A DNA stretch of 64,000 nt. Source: CAYNSB01 sp964399625. GTDB taxonomy: Bacteria > Planctomycetota > Phycisphaerae > Phycisphaerales > UBA1924. Below are positions 50,189-58,337 of this stretch, piece after piece. Each line of letters opens with the position of its first letter. Positions within the stretch are counted from its first letter, which is position 1. The stretch covers positions 3,397 through 67,396 of the forward strand of contig CAYNSB010000013.1 of assembly GCA_964399625.1 (NCBI GenBank), read 5' to 3'. The position numbers and the translations under genes were made by a program. The notes beneath the pieces are model-generated. The model was not told the origin of the DNA. It searched no databases and worked only from the letters and a program-made list of their open reading frames with translations.

Positions 50189-52165
50189 CTAGTGCCCCGA
50201 GTACGTCGCCAGCTCACGCCGGCGGAACACCGTGCTCGCGATCGCGAAGAGCGCCCCCACCCACGCGCACAGCACGAGCGTGCCATAGGACACGGTGCCC
50301 CATCCCAGCAGGCGCCCGTCCACGAGCTTGACGGTGGGCTTGAGCTCGCTGTAGGTGCCGAACATCCACGCCACCGCGAGCCCCAGGGCGCGAACGGGGA
50401 CCTTCCACCAGTCGATCTTGTTCGTGACGGGGTCGAGGGCGTCGAAGGAGTCCAGCGCGGTGGACAGGAATCCCGCGCCCTCGCCCGCGAGGAACGCCGC
50501 GAACGCGACCATGCACGCCACGGGGAAACTCAGGAACGTCGCGGCGCAGCACCCGAGCATGGCGAGGAACGCCAGCTTGACCCACAGCACGAGCCCCACG
50601 CGGACGAGGTTCATCGCGAACGAGCCGGCGGGATACGAGAGCTCGAGCCCGTCGCCCAGGTCGAAGTTCATCGAGTCCGTGTTGGGCGCGACCCCGATCT
50701 GGTCCCCGGCCTCGCCCGTCCGCACGAGCACGCCGTTGAACGCGATGAGCTCGGCGGAGCCGTCGTCGTTCACGAGCGCAGCGGGCAGGGTGAGCGTCTG
50801 CGCGATGCCCGGCACCACGCGCTCGTCGGAGATGCGAACGTTCTGGAAGAGGAACGTGACCTTGAGGATCTCGTCGGGGCGGTTGCTGCCCGAGTTGAGC
50901 TTGTACCGCAGCGTGAGCGGGAGCCCGCGGGCCCGGGCCTCGCCCAGGTTCGAGAATCGGAACGAGACGTTGCCGCCGGGGGCGGCGGTGCGCCGCACGG
51001 ACTGGACCTGCTTGAAGAGGTCCGCGCGGATCTTCTCGATGGCGGACGCGGTCGTCGCGTACTCGGGGTTCGAGAGGCGCCCGTTCTCGATGTAGCGCTG
51101 CACGAGCTGGTCGAACGCCGGGCTGTTCTGGGCGACGTCGTCGTCGGGCTGGCGCGTCGTGCGTGCCGTGAGGATCTGCGTCTCGAGCACCCACCGGTCC
51201 TGCGTGAGGGGCAGGTCCGCCTGGGTTGCGGCGGTCTCGCGGCGCAGCTCGCCCTCGGCGGGCTGGCGCCGCAGATACTCCGTGAACATGAACACGCCCG
51301 CCAGGCACACCGCGAGCAGCACCGCGTTCACGCCCACCACGCCCGTCCACTTGCCCAGCACGTAGCGCCACGGCGAGACGGGCTTGGTCATCGTTTGCCA
51401 GATCTGGCGATCCCGCTGCTCGAAGGCGACGGTGCCCACGGAGAGAAAGAGCGTGAGGATCGCCACGAGCCAGAACGACCCGCCAACGGAGAACTGCAGG
51501 AAGCTCTGCACGCGGTACCGCAGGGGGTTCTCCGGGTCGAGCAGCAGCGGGAGCGTCGCGAGCCCGAGGATGAGCAGCACGATGAACACCAGCGAGACAC
51601 GCATGCGCACGGCCTCGGCGAGCACGTTGCGTGCGATCGCGCTCACCGCGCCGGGCCCGGAGAACGCGATGCGGAGCACCTGCATGAGCGCGGTGAACGA
51701 CGCCGTGAGCGCGATCGAGCCGAGCAGGATCGTTGAGGCGCTCGTCCACCCGATGAACCGCAACTGCATGGGCCAGGCGATCGCCGCCGCCGCGAGCGCC
51801 AGCGCCAGGTACGTGAGCCCGAGCCCGAGCCAGATGACGACCAGCGCGATGGCGGCGCCGATGGCCGCCGCGACGCCCACGTTCGCCGGGCTCGCGCGGG
51901 CGGCGACGACCTCGCCTGCGAGCCGCTGCATGTCCGCCAGAGCGCTCTCTACGCGCCGGCGCTGGATCGACTCTTCGTCCTTGGGATCGGCGCCCGTCGC
52001 CGCGGGCACGCTGGTGGGGGCCTCGCCGGTGGGCGCGGTGACGCGGACCACATAAGTGCCATAGGCCGCGACCGCCAGCGCCACCACGACGATCGAGGCG
52101 ATGATCTTGAACACGCGCCCGCGTTGCACGCGATCGAGGCGGGCGAGCCAGTCGCGAAGGTTCAC
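50189..52165 (-). CDS. ABC-2-type permease with large extracytoplasmic part
   Basis: A 658-residue membrane protein. One helix near the N-terminus (IIASIVVVALAVAAYGTYVV), an extracytoplasmic segment, then groups of helices (VVIWLGLGLTYLALALAAAA, LVFIVLLILGLATLPLLLDP, FWLVAILTLFLSVGTVAFEQ). The cytoplasmic coupling loop is RDRQIWQTMTKPVSPWRYVL, the hallmark of ABC-2/Nod permeases. A 250-residue extracytoplasmic domain with a beta pattern follows, then the last helices. GTG start with GGGGAGG seven bases upstream, overlapping the ATPase stop (GTGA). It pairs with the ATPase at 52162. Confidence 0.85.
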   Translation of the reverse strand: MNLRDWLARLDRVQRGRVFKIIASIVVVALAVAAYGTYVVRVTAPTGEAPTSVPAATGADPKDEESIQRRRVESALADMQRLAGEVVAARASPANVGVAAAIGAAIALVVIWLGLGLTYLALALAAAAIAWPMQLRFIGWTSASTILLGSIALTASFTALMQVLRIAFSGPGAVSAIARNVLAEAVRMRVSLVFIVLLILGLATLPLLLDPENPLRYRVQSFLQFSVGGSFWLVAILTLFLSVGTVAFEQRDRQIWQTMTKPVSPWRYVLGKWTGVVGVNAVLLAVCLAGVFMFTEYLRRQPAEGELRRETAATQADLPLTQDRWVLETQILTARTTRQPDDDVAQNSPAFDQLVQRYIENGRLSNPEYATTASAIEKIRADLFKQVQSVRRTAAPGGNVSFRFSNLGEARARGLPLTLRYKLNSGSNRPDEILKVTFLFQNVRISDERVVPGIAQTLTLPAALVNDDGSAELIAFNGVLVRTGEAGDQIGVAPNTDSMNFDLGDGLELSYPAGSFAMNLVRVGLVLWVKLAFLAMLGCCAATFLSFPVACMVAFAAFLAGEGAGFLSTALDSFDALDPVTNKIDWWKVPVRALGLAVAWMFGTYSELKPTVKLVDGRLLGWGTVSYGTLVLCAWVGALFAIASTVFRRRELATYSGH

Positions 52166-53391
52166 CGTCGCGCCTCCCCACCACTCTCATCACCGCCCAG
52201 CAGCTTGCCGATCACGGACTGGTCGACCTCCGCGGTGTCGATCTTCGCCGGGGCGGGGGGCGGCGTGGGGGACGCCCTCTCGCTCGCCGGAGCGGGCTCG
52301 GCATTCACCAGGCGATCGATGATCGACTCGCCGGGCGCGGGCGGGCGCGGCACCGGCGGGGCGGTGGGCGCCACGGTCGCCTCGTCCTTTGTGTTGACGA
52401 GGCTCTCGATCAGGCGTCCGCCCTCATCTCCCTCCGCGAGGAACGACGCGGTTGCGCCCCCGTGCTGGGCGCCGCTGGTCGCGAGGTTCTCGGCGCGGGC
52501 GCGCTCGACGATGTCGAGGAAGAGGGCCTCGAGCGTCTGCCGCGGGCGCGTGACGCGCCGGACGGACTTGTTCCCGCCGGTGCGTGAGCGGATGTACGAG
52601 TCCACGCCCGCGAGCGTCGCCTCGTCGAGCGCGTCGGTCTCGAGGGTCGTGCGATCCTGGCTCTCGAGGAGCTGCTCGCAGGTGCCCTCGGCACGGATCT
52701 TGCCGCCGTACAGGATCACCATCCGATCCACGCACTCCTCAACGTCTGCCAGGAGGTGGCTCGAGAGGAGCACCGTCTTGCCGCGCCGCCCGAGGTGGAT
52801 GATGAGGTCCTTGATCTGGCGCGTGCCGATGGGATCGAGCCCCGTCGTGGGCTCATCGAGGATCAGGAAGTCTGGGTCGTTGATGAGCGCCTGGGCGATG
52901 CCGATGCGCCGCTGCATGCCCTTGGAGTACTCGCGGACCGGGCGGAACTGCGCGCCCGTGAGCCCGACCATGTCCAGGAGCTCATCGACGCGGCGCTCGC
53001 GCGTGCGGTGGTCGAGCTGGAAGAGCTTGGCGTAGTAGTCGAGCGTCTCGCGTGCGTTGAGGAACGGGTAGAGGTAGCTCTCCTCGGGCAGGTACCCGAT
53101 GCGCCGCTTGATCTCCACGTCCGAGGGCGGCTTGCCAAAGACCGCAAGGCGCCCCGTGGTAACCTTGAGCAGCCCCAGGATCATCTTGATCGTCGTGCTC
53201 TTGCCCGAGCCGTTGGGCCCGAGCAGCCCGAAGATCTCGTGCGGGCGGATCTCGAACGAGACGCCGTCGACCGCGCGGGCGCGATCGCGCATCCAGAAGT
53301 CCTTGAAGACCTTGGTGAGCGACTGGCACGCGACCACCGGCGTGCCGTCCCGCCCCCCCGCTGCGCCCGTGCTCGTCGTGCCGCTCGCCAT
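52162..53391 (-). CDS. ABC-2-type transporter ATPase with a tail of repeated short motifs
   Basis: A 409-residue ATPase. The first 300 residues are a CcmA/NatA-type nucleotide-binding domain: Walker A GPNGSGKSTT (58-67), Q-loop LPEESYLYPFLNARE, signature YSKGMQRRIGIAQAL (155-169; the family LSGGQ reads YSKGM, as in many ABC-2 ATPases), Walker B FLILDEPTTGLD and switch His SSHLL. The last 85 residues are a Pro/Ala-rich disordered tail with three spaced copies of one motif: RLIESLVN (326-333), SIIDRLVN (356-363) and SVIGKLLG (392-399). These look like docking peptides. It is 10 bases downstream of an SPFH gene. Confidence 0.88.
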   Translation of the reverse strand: MASGTTSTGAAGGRDGTPVVACQSLTKVFKDFWMRDRARAVDGVSFEIRPHEIFGLLGPNGSGKSTTIKMILGLLKVTTGRLAVFGKPPSDVEIKRRIGYLPEESYLYPFLNARETLDYYAKLFQLDHRTRERRVDELLDMVGLTGAQFRPVREYSKGMQRRIGIAQALINDPDFLILDEPTTGLDPIGTRQIKDLIIHLGRRGKTVLLSSHLLADVEECVDRMVILYGGKIRAEGTCEQLLESQDRTTLETDALDEATLAGVDSYIRSRTGGNKSVRRVTRPRQTLEALFLDIVERARAENLATSGAQHGGATASFLAEGDEGGRLIESLVNTKDEATVAPTAPPVPRPPAPGESIIDRLVNAEPAPASERASPTPPPAPAKIDTAEVDQSVIGKLLGGDESGGEARR

Positions 53392-53401
53392 CGCGCTCCC
53401 G

Positions 53402-54835
53402 TCAGTTGGTCTTCATGGGACCTTCGGTGCTCGTCCGGTACTTGTTTTGCTCGAGCTCTTGGGCTCGGCGCTTGTCCGCGTCCTTCGCCTCGCGTTCCTT
53501 GCGCGCCTGCTCGAGCTTCTTCGCCAGCACGGGGTCGCGGTTGATCATCAGGCGGTACCACTTCACGCCCAGCGGCAGCGACTGGATCTCCACGTTGTCA
53601 CGCTTGAGGAAGTCCGACATCGCGTCGGCCCACTCCCGCTGCACCACGACCGCGGGGTTCGTGCGGAACTGCGCGAGCTTGGACTGGAACGCGGCGAGCT
53701 CGGCCCGCTTGCGGCTCACCACGCTCGAGCTGTACTCGCGCGCGTCGTTGAGCGTCTGGGCCACGCTGCCCGACACGCTCGGGTTGATCGTCCTGCCCCC
53801 GACCTGCGTGGGCTTGCCGTCCAGCAGCGAGCGGATGGACTCGAACACGATCGTCTGCGCCGGCACGTCGCCAGCCGCGATCGCGTTCTCGTAGGCGTCG
53901 ATCTGCTCGATGAGCGCCGCGCTCGCCTCGCCCGCGACCTTGTTGAGCTCGTTGCTCGCGCTCGCCTCGGCCTCGGCCTTCTTCGCCAGGCGCTTCTGCT
54001 CGGCGCTCTGCACGCCCGCGAAGTCGTTGTACGCCGCGAGCGGCGGGATCTTCTCCTGCATCTTCAGCGACGTGATGCGGATGCCCGAGTGCACGCGATC
54101 GAGGAACTTCTGCGCCGCGTCCCGGGCCCGGGCCTCGATGGACCCCTCGGCCCCGCGCGTGCGCTGCGACTCCTCGGTCGGGCGGAGCAGGTCGTCGATC
54201 TTCACGTGCGCCAGCGCGTGCACCACGCCCCGCTCCACGGCCGCGCCAACGATCTTCTGCTCGTCGGTGCGCAGGATCGTCCGCACGAACTCGCCCGGGT
54301 CCTCGCGCTGGTAGACCACCTGCCACTTGGTGTGGGCGATGTTCTGGTCGCCGGTGATGTTCGAACCGTCATCACCCGGGCGGAGCGGACGCGCCGACCC
54401 GTTCACCAGCTCCTGGATCGTCCGCCCCTTCTCGGGGTCGGAGAGCTGCGGCCAGAACGTCGAGTTCAGCTCCAGCGTCACGAGCCCCGTGTCCACACGC
54501 TCCATCTCGCCCAGTGGGTACGGGTAGCTGAACTGGAAGCCCGGCGGGAGGCGATCGCCCGTCATGCGGCCGAAGAGCAGTCGGATGCCCACCTCGTTGG
54601 CCTTGATCGACGTGAGCCCGCTGAGCACGAACACCACCGCGAGCACCAGCATCGAGAGGTTGAGCACGCGCGAGACGAGCGTGAGCGCCTCGGCGAGCGA
54701 CTGGTTCGCGGGATCGAGCCCGTCGCTCTGGTCGATTGCGCCGCCCTGGCGCAGCGTCACCGACGCGGATCGGCGCGGGGCCGAACGCGCGGGATCGATG
54801 CCGCCCGCAGGGTCTTGGCCCGGGGTCTGGCTCAT
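53402..54835 (-). CDS. SPFH-domain (HflK/HflC-like) membrane protein
   Basis: A 477-residue protein. After a polar N-terminus a single helix (VLNLSMLVLAVVFVLSGL, about 55-73) is followed by the SPFH domain: ANEVGIRLLFGRMTGDRLPP, GFQFSYPYPLGEMERVDTGL, ILRTDEQKIVGAAVERGVVH. A long helical region is rich in Glu, Ala and Lys (AEQKRLAKKAEAEASASNEL), the oligomerising coiled coil of HflK. It has an extra C-terminal helix with KKLEQARKEREAKDADKRRA. HflK/C assemblies form rings around FtsH in E. coli and shape membrane domains. No ftsH is in the window. ATGA overlap with the next SPFH gene. Confidence 0.85.
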   Translation of the reverse strand: MSQTPGQDPAGGIDPARSAPRRSASVTLRQGGAIDQSDGLDPANQSLAEALTLVSRVLNLSMLVLAVVFVLSGLTSIKANEVGIRLLFGRMTGDRLPPGFQFSYPYPLGEMERVDTGLVTLELNSTFWPQLSDPEKGRTIQELVNGSARPLRPGDDGSNITGDQNIAHTKWQVVYQREDPGEFVRTILRTDEQKIVGAAVERGVVHALAHVKIDDLLRPTEESQRTRGAEGSIEARARDAAQKFLDRVHSGIRITSLKMQEKIPPLAAYNDFAGVQSAEQKRLAKKAEAEASASNELNKVAGEASAALIEQIDAYENAIAAGDVPAQTIVFESIRSLLDGKPTQVGGRTINPSVSGSVAQTLNDAREYSSSVVSRKRAELAAFQSKLAQFRTNPAVVVQREWADAMSDFLKRDNVEIQSLPLGVKWYRLMINRDPVLAKKLEQARKEREAKDADKRRAQELEQNKYRTSTEGPMKTN

Positions 54836-55890
54836 TGCCCGCCCTCCGCACGGGGCGCGCCGTTGGCATCCTTCGCGTCCACGCTGCCGGTCTTCTTGTT
54901 GAGCGCATCGGCGCCAAGATCGCCGCTCATGAGGCGCTCCGCCCCGGGCACCTTGCCCTTGGCGGCGTCGCTCGCCGCCTTGGCGGAGAAGAACTCGAAG
55001 CCGGGCATGCCCGAGTCGAGCACCCACATCGTGCGCTTGGTGAGCACGGAGCGGATGAACTCCGCGTTCTTGAGGAGGATCGCCAGCTCGGGCGCCTCGT
55101 TCATCTGGGCGGTGTACTGCGCCGCCTCGAGGTTGCCCTTGCGCCGGATCTCCTCGGCGTACTCACGCGCGAAGTTCTCGATGCGCCGCGCGTTGGCGGC
55201 GGCGGTGCTCGTGATGCGCTTCTCGTCGGCCTCGCCCCGGCTCTCGAGGTTCTTGATGAGGCGGGAGCGGTCCGCCTTCATGCTGTTCACGACTTCCTTG
55301 TTCGTGTCCTCGGGCAGCACGATGCGGTTGATCCCCACGCCCGTCACCTCGATGCCCCAGCCGGCGAGGTCCCCGCCCTGATCGCCGCTGCGCTTGAGGG
55401 CCGCGAGCATGCCCGTCTCCAGGTCCGCGAGCTTGGACCCGCTCGCGTCGGGCGTAAAGAGATCGCCCATGCGGTACTTGCTGACCTCGCCCATCGAGGC
55501 GCGGAGGCCGTCGGTGAGGATCTTCTCGGCGCGCCGGTAGTGGTCCGCGGCCGAGGCGCCGGCGCTGGAGAACTTCTTGAAGAACGTGAGCGGGTCCGAG
55601 ACGCGCCAGGTGGCGAACGCCTCGACCGCGAGCAGGCGCGAGTCGGCGGTCTGCTGCGTCTCGGAGCGCAGCTGGAGGAAGCGCGTCCGCGTGTCGTACT
55701 TGGTCACGCTCTGGATCGGGTCGGGCCACTTGAACTTCAGCCCGGGCTCGCTGCGCGCCGAGCCCGCGTCGGCGCTGCCGAACGTGGTGAGCACCGCGGC
55801 CTCCGTGAACCGGACGGTGTAGGTCATCGCGCGCGCCAGCAGCGCCAGCACGAACACCCCCGCCACCAACAGCATCAACGTTCTGCGCAC
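54832..55890 (-). CDS. SPFH-domain (HflC-like) membrane protein
   Basis: A 352-residue protein with an N-terminal helix (LMLLVAGVFVLALLARAMTY), then the HflC pattern: YTVRFTEAAVLTTFGSADAG, EPGLKFKWPDPIQSVTKYDT, RLLAVEAFATWRVSDPLTFF, GIEVTGVGINRIVLPEDTNK, and the conserved coiled coil SMKADRSRLIKNLESRGEAD then EKRITSTAAANARRIENFAR. The tail of about 50 residues is charged and low complexity. It is the most HflC-like of the three SPFH proteins here. It is separated from the HflK-like gene by 37 bases and overlaps the following SPFH gene by four. Confidence 0.88.
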   Translation of the reverse strand: MRRTLMLLVAGVFVLALLARAMTYTVRFTEAAVLTTFGSADAGSARSEPGLKFKWPDPIQSVTKYDTRTRFLQLRSETQQTADSRLLAVEAFATWRVSDPLTFFKKFSSAGASAADHYRRAEKILTDGLRASMGEVSKYRMGDLFTPDASGSKLADLETGMLAALKRSGDQGGDLAGWGIEVTGVGINRIVLPEDTNKEVVNSMKADRSRLIKNLESRGEADEKRITSTAAANARRIENFAREYAEEIRRKGNLEAAQYTAQMNEAPELAILLKNAEFIRSVLTKRTMWVLDSGMPGFEFFSAKAASDAAKGKVPGAERLMSGDLGADALNKKTGSVDAKDANGAPRAEGGQ

Positions 55891-55927
55891 CGGTCCACTC
55901 CTGCCCGCGGGATGCGGGCTGCTGCGT

Positions 55928-58063
55928 CTACTTGTCCTGGCTCGAGAGCACGTCCAGCGCCGAGGTCTCGCGGTCCGTGTTGTCCGACTGCACTTCCAGC
56001 GGGATCGACTTGTCGAAGATGAAGACGCGCCCCTCGCCCATCGCCTCGAGCAGCGCGTCGAAATAGAGACCCACCTTGAACAGCGCGGGCGACGCGCGGT
56101 ACGTGCTCAGACGCCCCTGGTACGCCGACAGGCGGGTCCGCTCGTCCATGTGACGGTCCCAGCGCTCGGCGCTGGCCCGGGCGAGCACGGACGACACCTC
56201 GCCGCCCGACTCGCGCAGGGCCGCACGCACCTTCTCGCGCTGGGCCGTGTGCGCCGGGTTCGGCTTTCCGTCGATCATCGCGGGGATCGCGTCGAGGGTG
56301 TTGAGTTCGCCGATCACGCGCTGCGCCTGCTCGGGGCTGCCCGCGGCGCGTGAGAGCGTCTCGCCCGCCGACGCCTCGGCATTCTTGGTGCGTGCGTGGT
56401 ACTTCTGCTCGGCGACAACGACGCCCTCGAACGCGACCGACGCGTCCTTGGGCGGGTGCACGCCCGACACGCCAGCCTGCAGCACGCGCACCACGGGCTC
56501 GCCGTTGTGCTTGGGGTTGGCCGCGACGAACGCGCTCTCGATCCGCTTGCGGATCTCCTCCGAGATCGCCTTGCGCCGCTCGGAGAGGAGGTCACCCACC
56601 GACTGCGTGGAGGCGAACTGCATGAGGGCCCGCTGGGCGATGGCCCGCAGGAGCGAATCGCGCATCTGCGGAGGGCCCAGCAGCTCGTAGGCCTCGACAT
56701 CGTCGATCGCGTAGTGCACGGGCACCTCGATCGCGATCTGCGCCAGCCCGAAGCTCGTCGCGTCCGCGCCCCCCGCCTGCCCGATCGACACGGGCTGGAC
56801 GAGGAAGAAGACCTCCTCCTGCGCGTGCTCGTTGGTCCAGAGAACGGGCTTGCCCTCCTGCGGGGGCAGGCTGCCGATGTGGACCGTGCGCACGCCGGTG
56901 ACGGTGCGCGTCTCGAACTCGATGTCGCCCTTGGCGTCCCGCACGACGTACTCGGGGATCTCGACCGTCTCGAAGGGCCAGGGCCACTTCAGGTGGAGCC
57001 CGGGCTCGATCACCCGGGAGAAGCGCCCGCCCGTGAGCACCATCCCCTTCTGGTGTGGGCGGATGACCGCCAGCGAGGAGATGCCCCACAGCACCAGCAG
57101 CGCCACGGGAACCAGCACACGCAGCAGAACCCGCGACAACAGGCGGTACACCCAGCTGCCCGCGACGTCGTACCCGAACTGGTAGTTGATCGCCTCGCCG
57201 ATGCTCGCGGCGAGCTGGTCGGGCGCGGCGATGAACCCGAGCAGTCGCGACTCGAACGCCGGGCGTGGGTACTCACCCGCCTGGCGGGGGCGGTACGCGT
57301 CCAGCACCAGGTTCAGCAGCGTCTCCACGCCCAGCAGGACGAGCATCGCCGGGAAGACCGCGATGAGCCAGCGCAGCACCACGTCCGGGCCCGTGATGTC
57401 CACCAGATGGCCGACGGCGATCGAGAGTCCCATCAACGCCGAGCCCACGGCGAATCCCGCGCCGGCGCGCAGATTCGCCCACGCCTTCTGGCGGGCCATG
57501 ACCGCGACGTACCGGGCAAAGACGAAGCCGATGAACGCCGCGCCCAGCCCAAGCGCCATGGGCCACCCGCGCTGCTGCACGACCTGGTACTTCTCGACCG
57601 CGTCGAGCCAGGTCCGGACGGCCTGGTCCGCTTTGCTCGCGTCCTTCACCGCCTGGGCCGGGACGAGCGCAAGGAACCGCACGACGCCCGCGGCGATCAG
57701 CGTTCCTCCCACGAGCACGCTCGCGACGGGCACGAGCCACCTGTGCAGGAACTTCAGGCGGCGCTCGGCGACACGCAGCTCGCCCGCCTGGGACTCGAAC
57801 ACCGAAGAACCGGCGGCGTCGCTGGCGGCGAAGGCCTCGGCCTCGGCGGCCTCGAGCCGCTCTCGCCGGTGCTGGTCGAACACGATCGACAGCACGAGCC
57901 ACACGGGCACGCCCAGCAGCATGAACAGCGACGCGGTCGTCGCCGCCGTGTCCCGGAAATAGATTGAGTACAGCAGGAACGCGAGCCCCAGGGCCCCCTG
58001 CACGCCCATGCCCAGCAGGCCCATGCCCGCCGCGCGTCTGTAGCTCACGTGATCGGCTCTCAT
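55928..58063 (-). CDS. HflK-like SPFH protein with N-terminal multi-helix membrane domain
   Basis: A 711-residue protein. The first about 355 residues contain roughly seven membrane helices (MGVQGALGLAFLLYSIYF, LFMLLGVPVWLVLSIVF, WLVPVASVLVGGTLIAAGVV, MALGLGAAFIGFVFARYVAV, GFAVGSALMGLSIAVGHLV, VLRWLIAVFPAMLVLLGVET, VLVPVALLVLWGISSLAVI). The SPFH part follows: IRPHQKGMVLTGGRFSRVIE, PGLHLKWPWPFETVEIPEYV, AIEVPVHYAIDDVEAYELLG, then a helical tail AERWDRHMDERTRLSAYQGR. E. coli HflK has one helix only, so the fused membrane domain is unusual. First gene of the operon; the ATG at 58063 is chosen at the start of the membrane domain. Confidence 0.82.
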   Translation of the reverse strand: MRADHVSYRRAAGMGLLGMGVQGALGLAFLLYSIYFRDTAATTASLFMLLGVPVWLVLSIVFDQHRRERLEAAEAEAFAASDAAGSSVFESQAGELRVAERRLKFLHRWLVPVASVLVGGTLIAAGVVRFLALVPAQAVKDASKADQAVRTWLDAVEKYQVVQQRGWPMALGLGAAFIGFVFARYVAVMARQKAWANLRAGAGFAVGSALMGLSIAVGHLVDITGPDVVLRWLIAVFPAMLVLLGVETLLNLVLDAYRPRQAGEYPRPAFESRLLGFIAAPDQLAASIGEAINYQFGYDVAGSWVYRLLSRVLLRVLVPVALLVLWGISSLAVIRPHQKGMVLTGGRFSRVIEPGLHLKWPWPFETVEIPEYVVRDAKGDIEFETRTVTGVRTVHIGSLPPQEGKPVLWTNEHAQEEVFFLVQPVSIGQAGGADATSFGLAQIAIEVPVHYAIDDVEAYELLGPPQMRDSLLRAIAQRALMQFASTQSVGDLLSERRKAISEEIRKRIESAFVAANPKHNGEPVVRVLQAGVSGVHPPKDASVAFEGVVVAEQKYHARTKNAEASAGETLSRAAGSPEQAQRVIGELNTLDAIPAMIDGKPNPAHTAQREKVRAALRESGGEVSSVLARASAERWDRHMDERTRLSAYQGRLSTYRASPALFKVGLYFDALLEAMGEGRVFIFDKSIPLEVQSDNTDRETSALDVLSSQDK

Positions 58064-58247
58064 GCGTCGTTCCGCGCGACCCGCGAGTGCGGGCGTCCAC
58101 TGATCCACCGATCGCGCCGCCGAACGACGCCGCGACCTCCACCTCGAACCCGCCCCGCGAAGGGCCCGTATTGTGACCCATCGCACGCCGTCTGTCCACC
58201 ACGCCCCGGGCGCGTGGGCATCGGCGCTCCGCGAGAACCGCGGCCCG

Positions 58248-58276
58248 TTGATCTACGCATCGCGTCCGCGTATGTT
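58248..58276 (+). promoter_or_regulatory. Sigma-70-type promoter for the ABC-2 permease gene
   Basis: TTGATC (58248-58253), a 17-base spacer and TATGTT (58271-58276) precede the ATG at 58338, predicting a leader of about 55 bases. The region 58064-58337 is the divergent control region shared with the SPFH operon; no comparable promoter was recognised on the - strand. Confidence 0.62.
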
Positions 58277-58337
58277 CGTCGCGACGCGCAGGTTCCTGCA
58301 CGACGCTCCCCTCACACGACCCTGACTCGCCCCCCTC

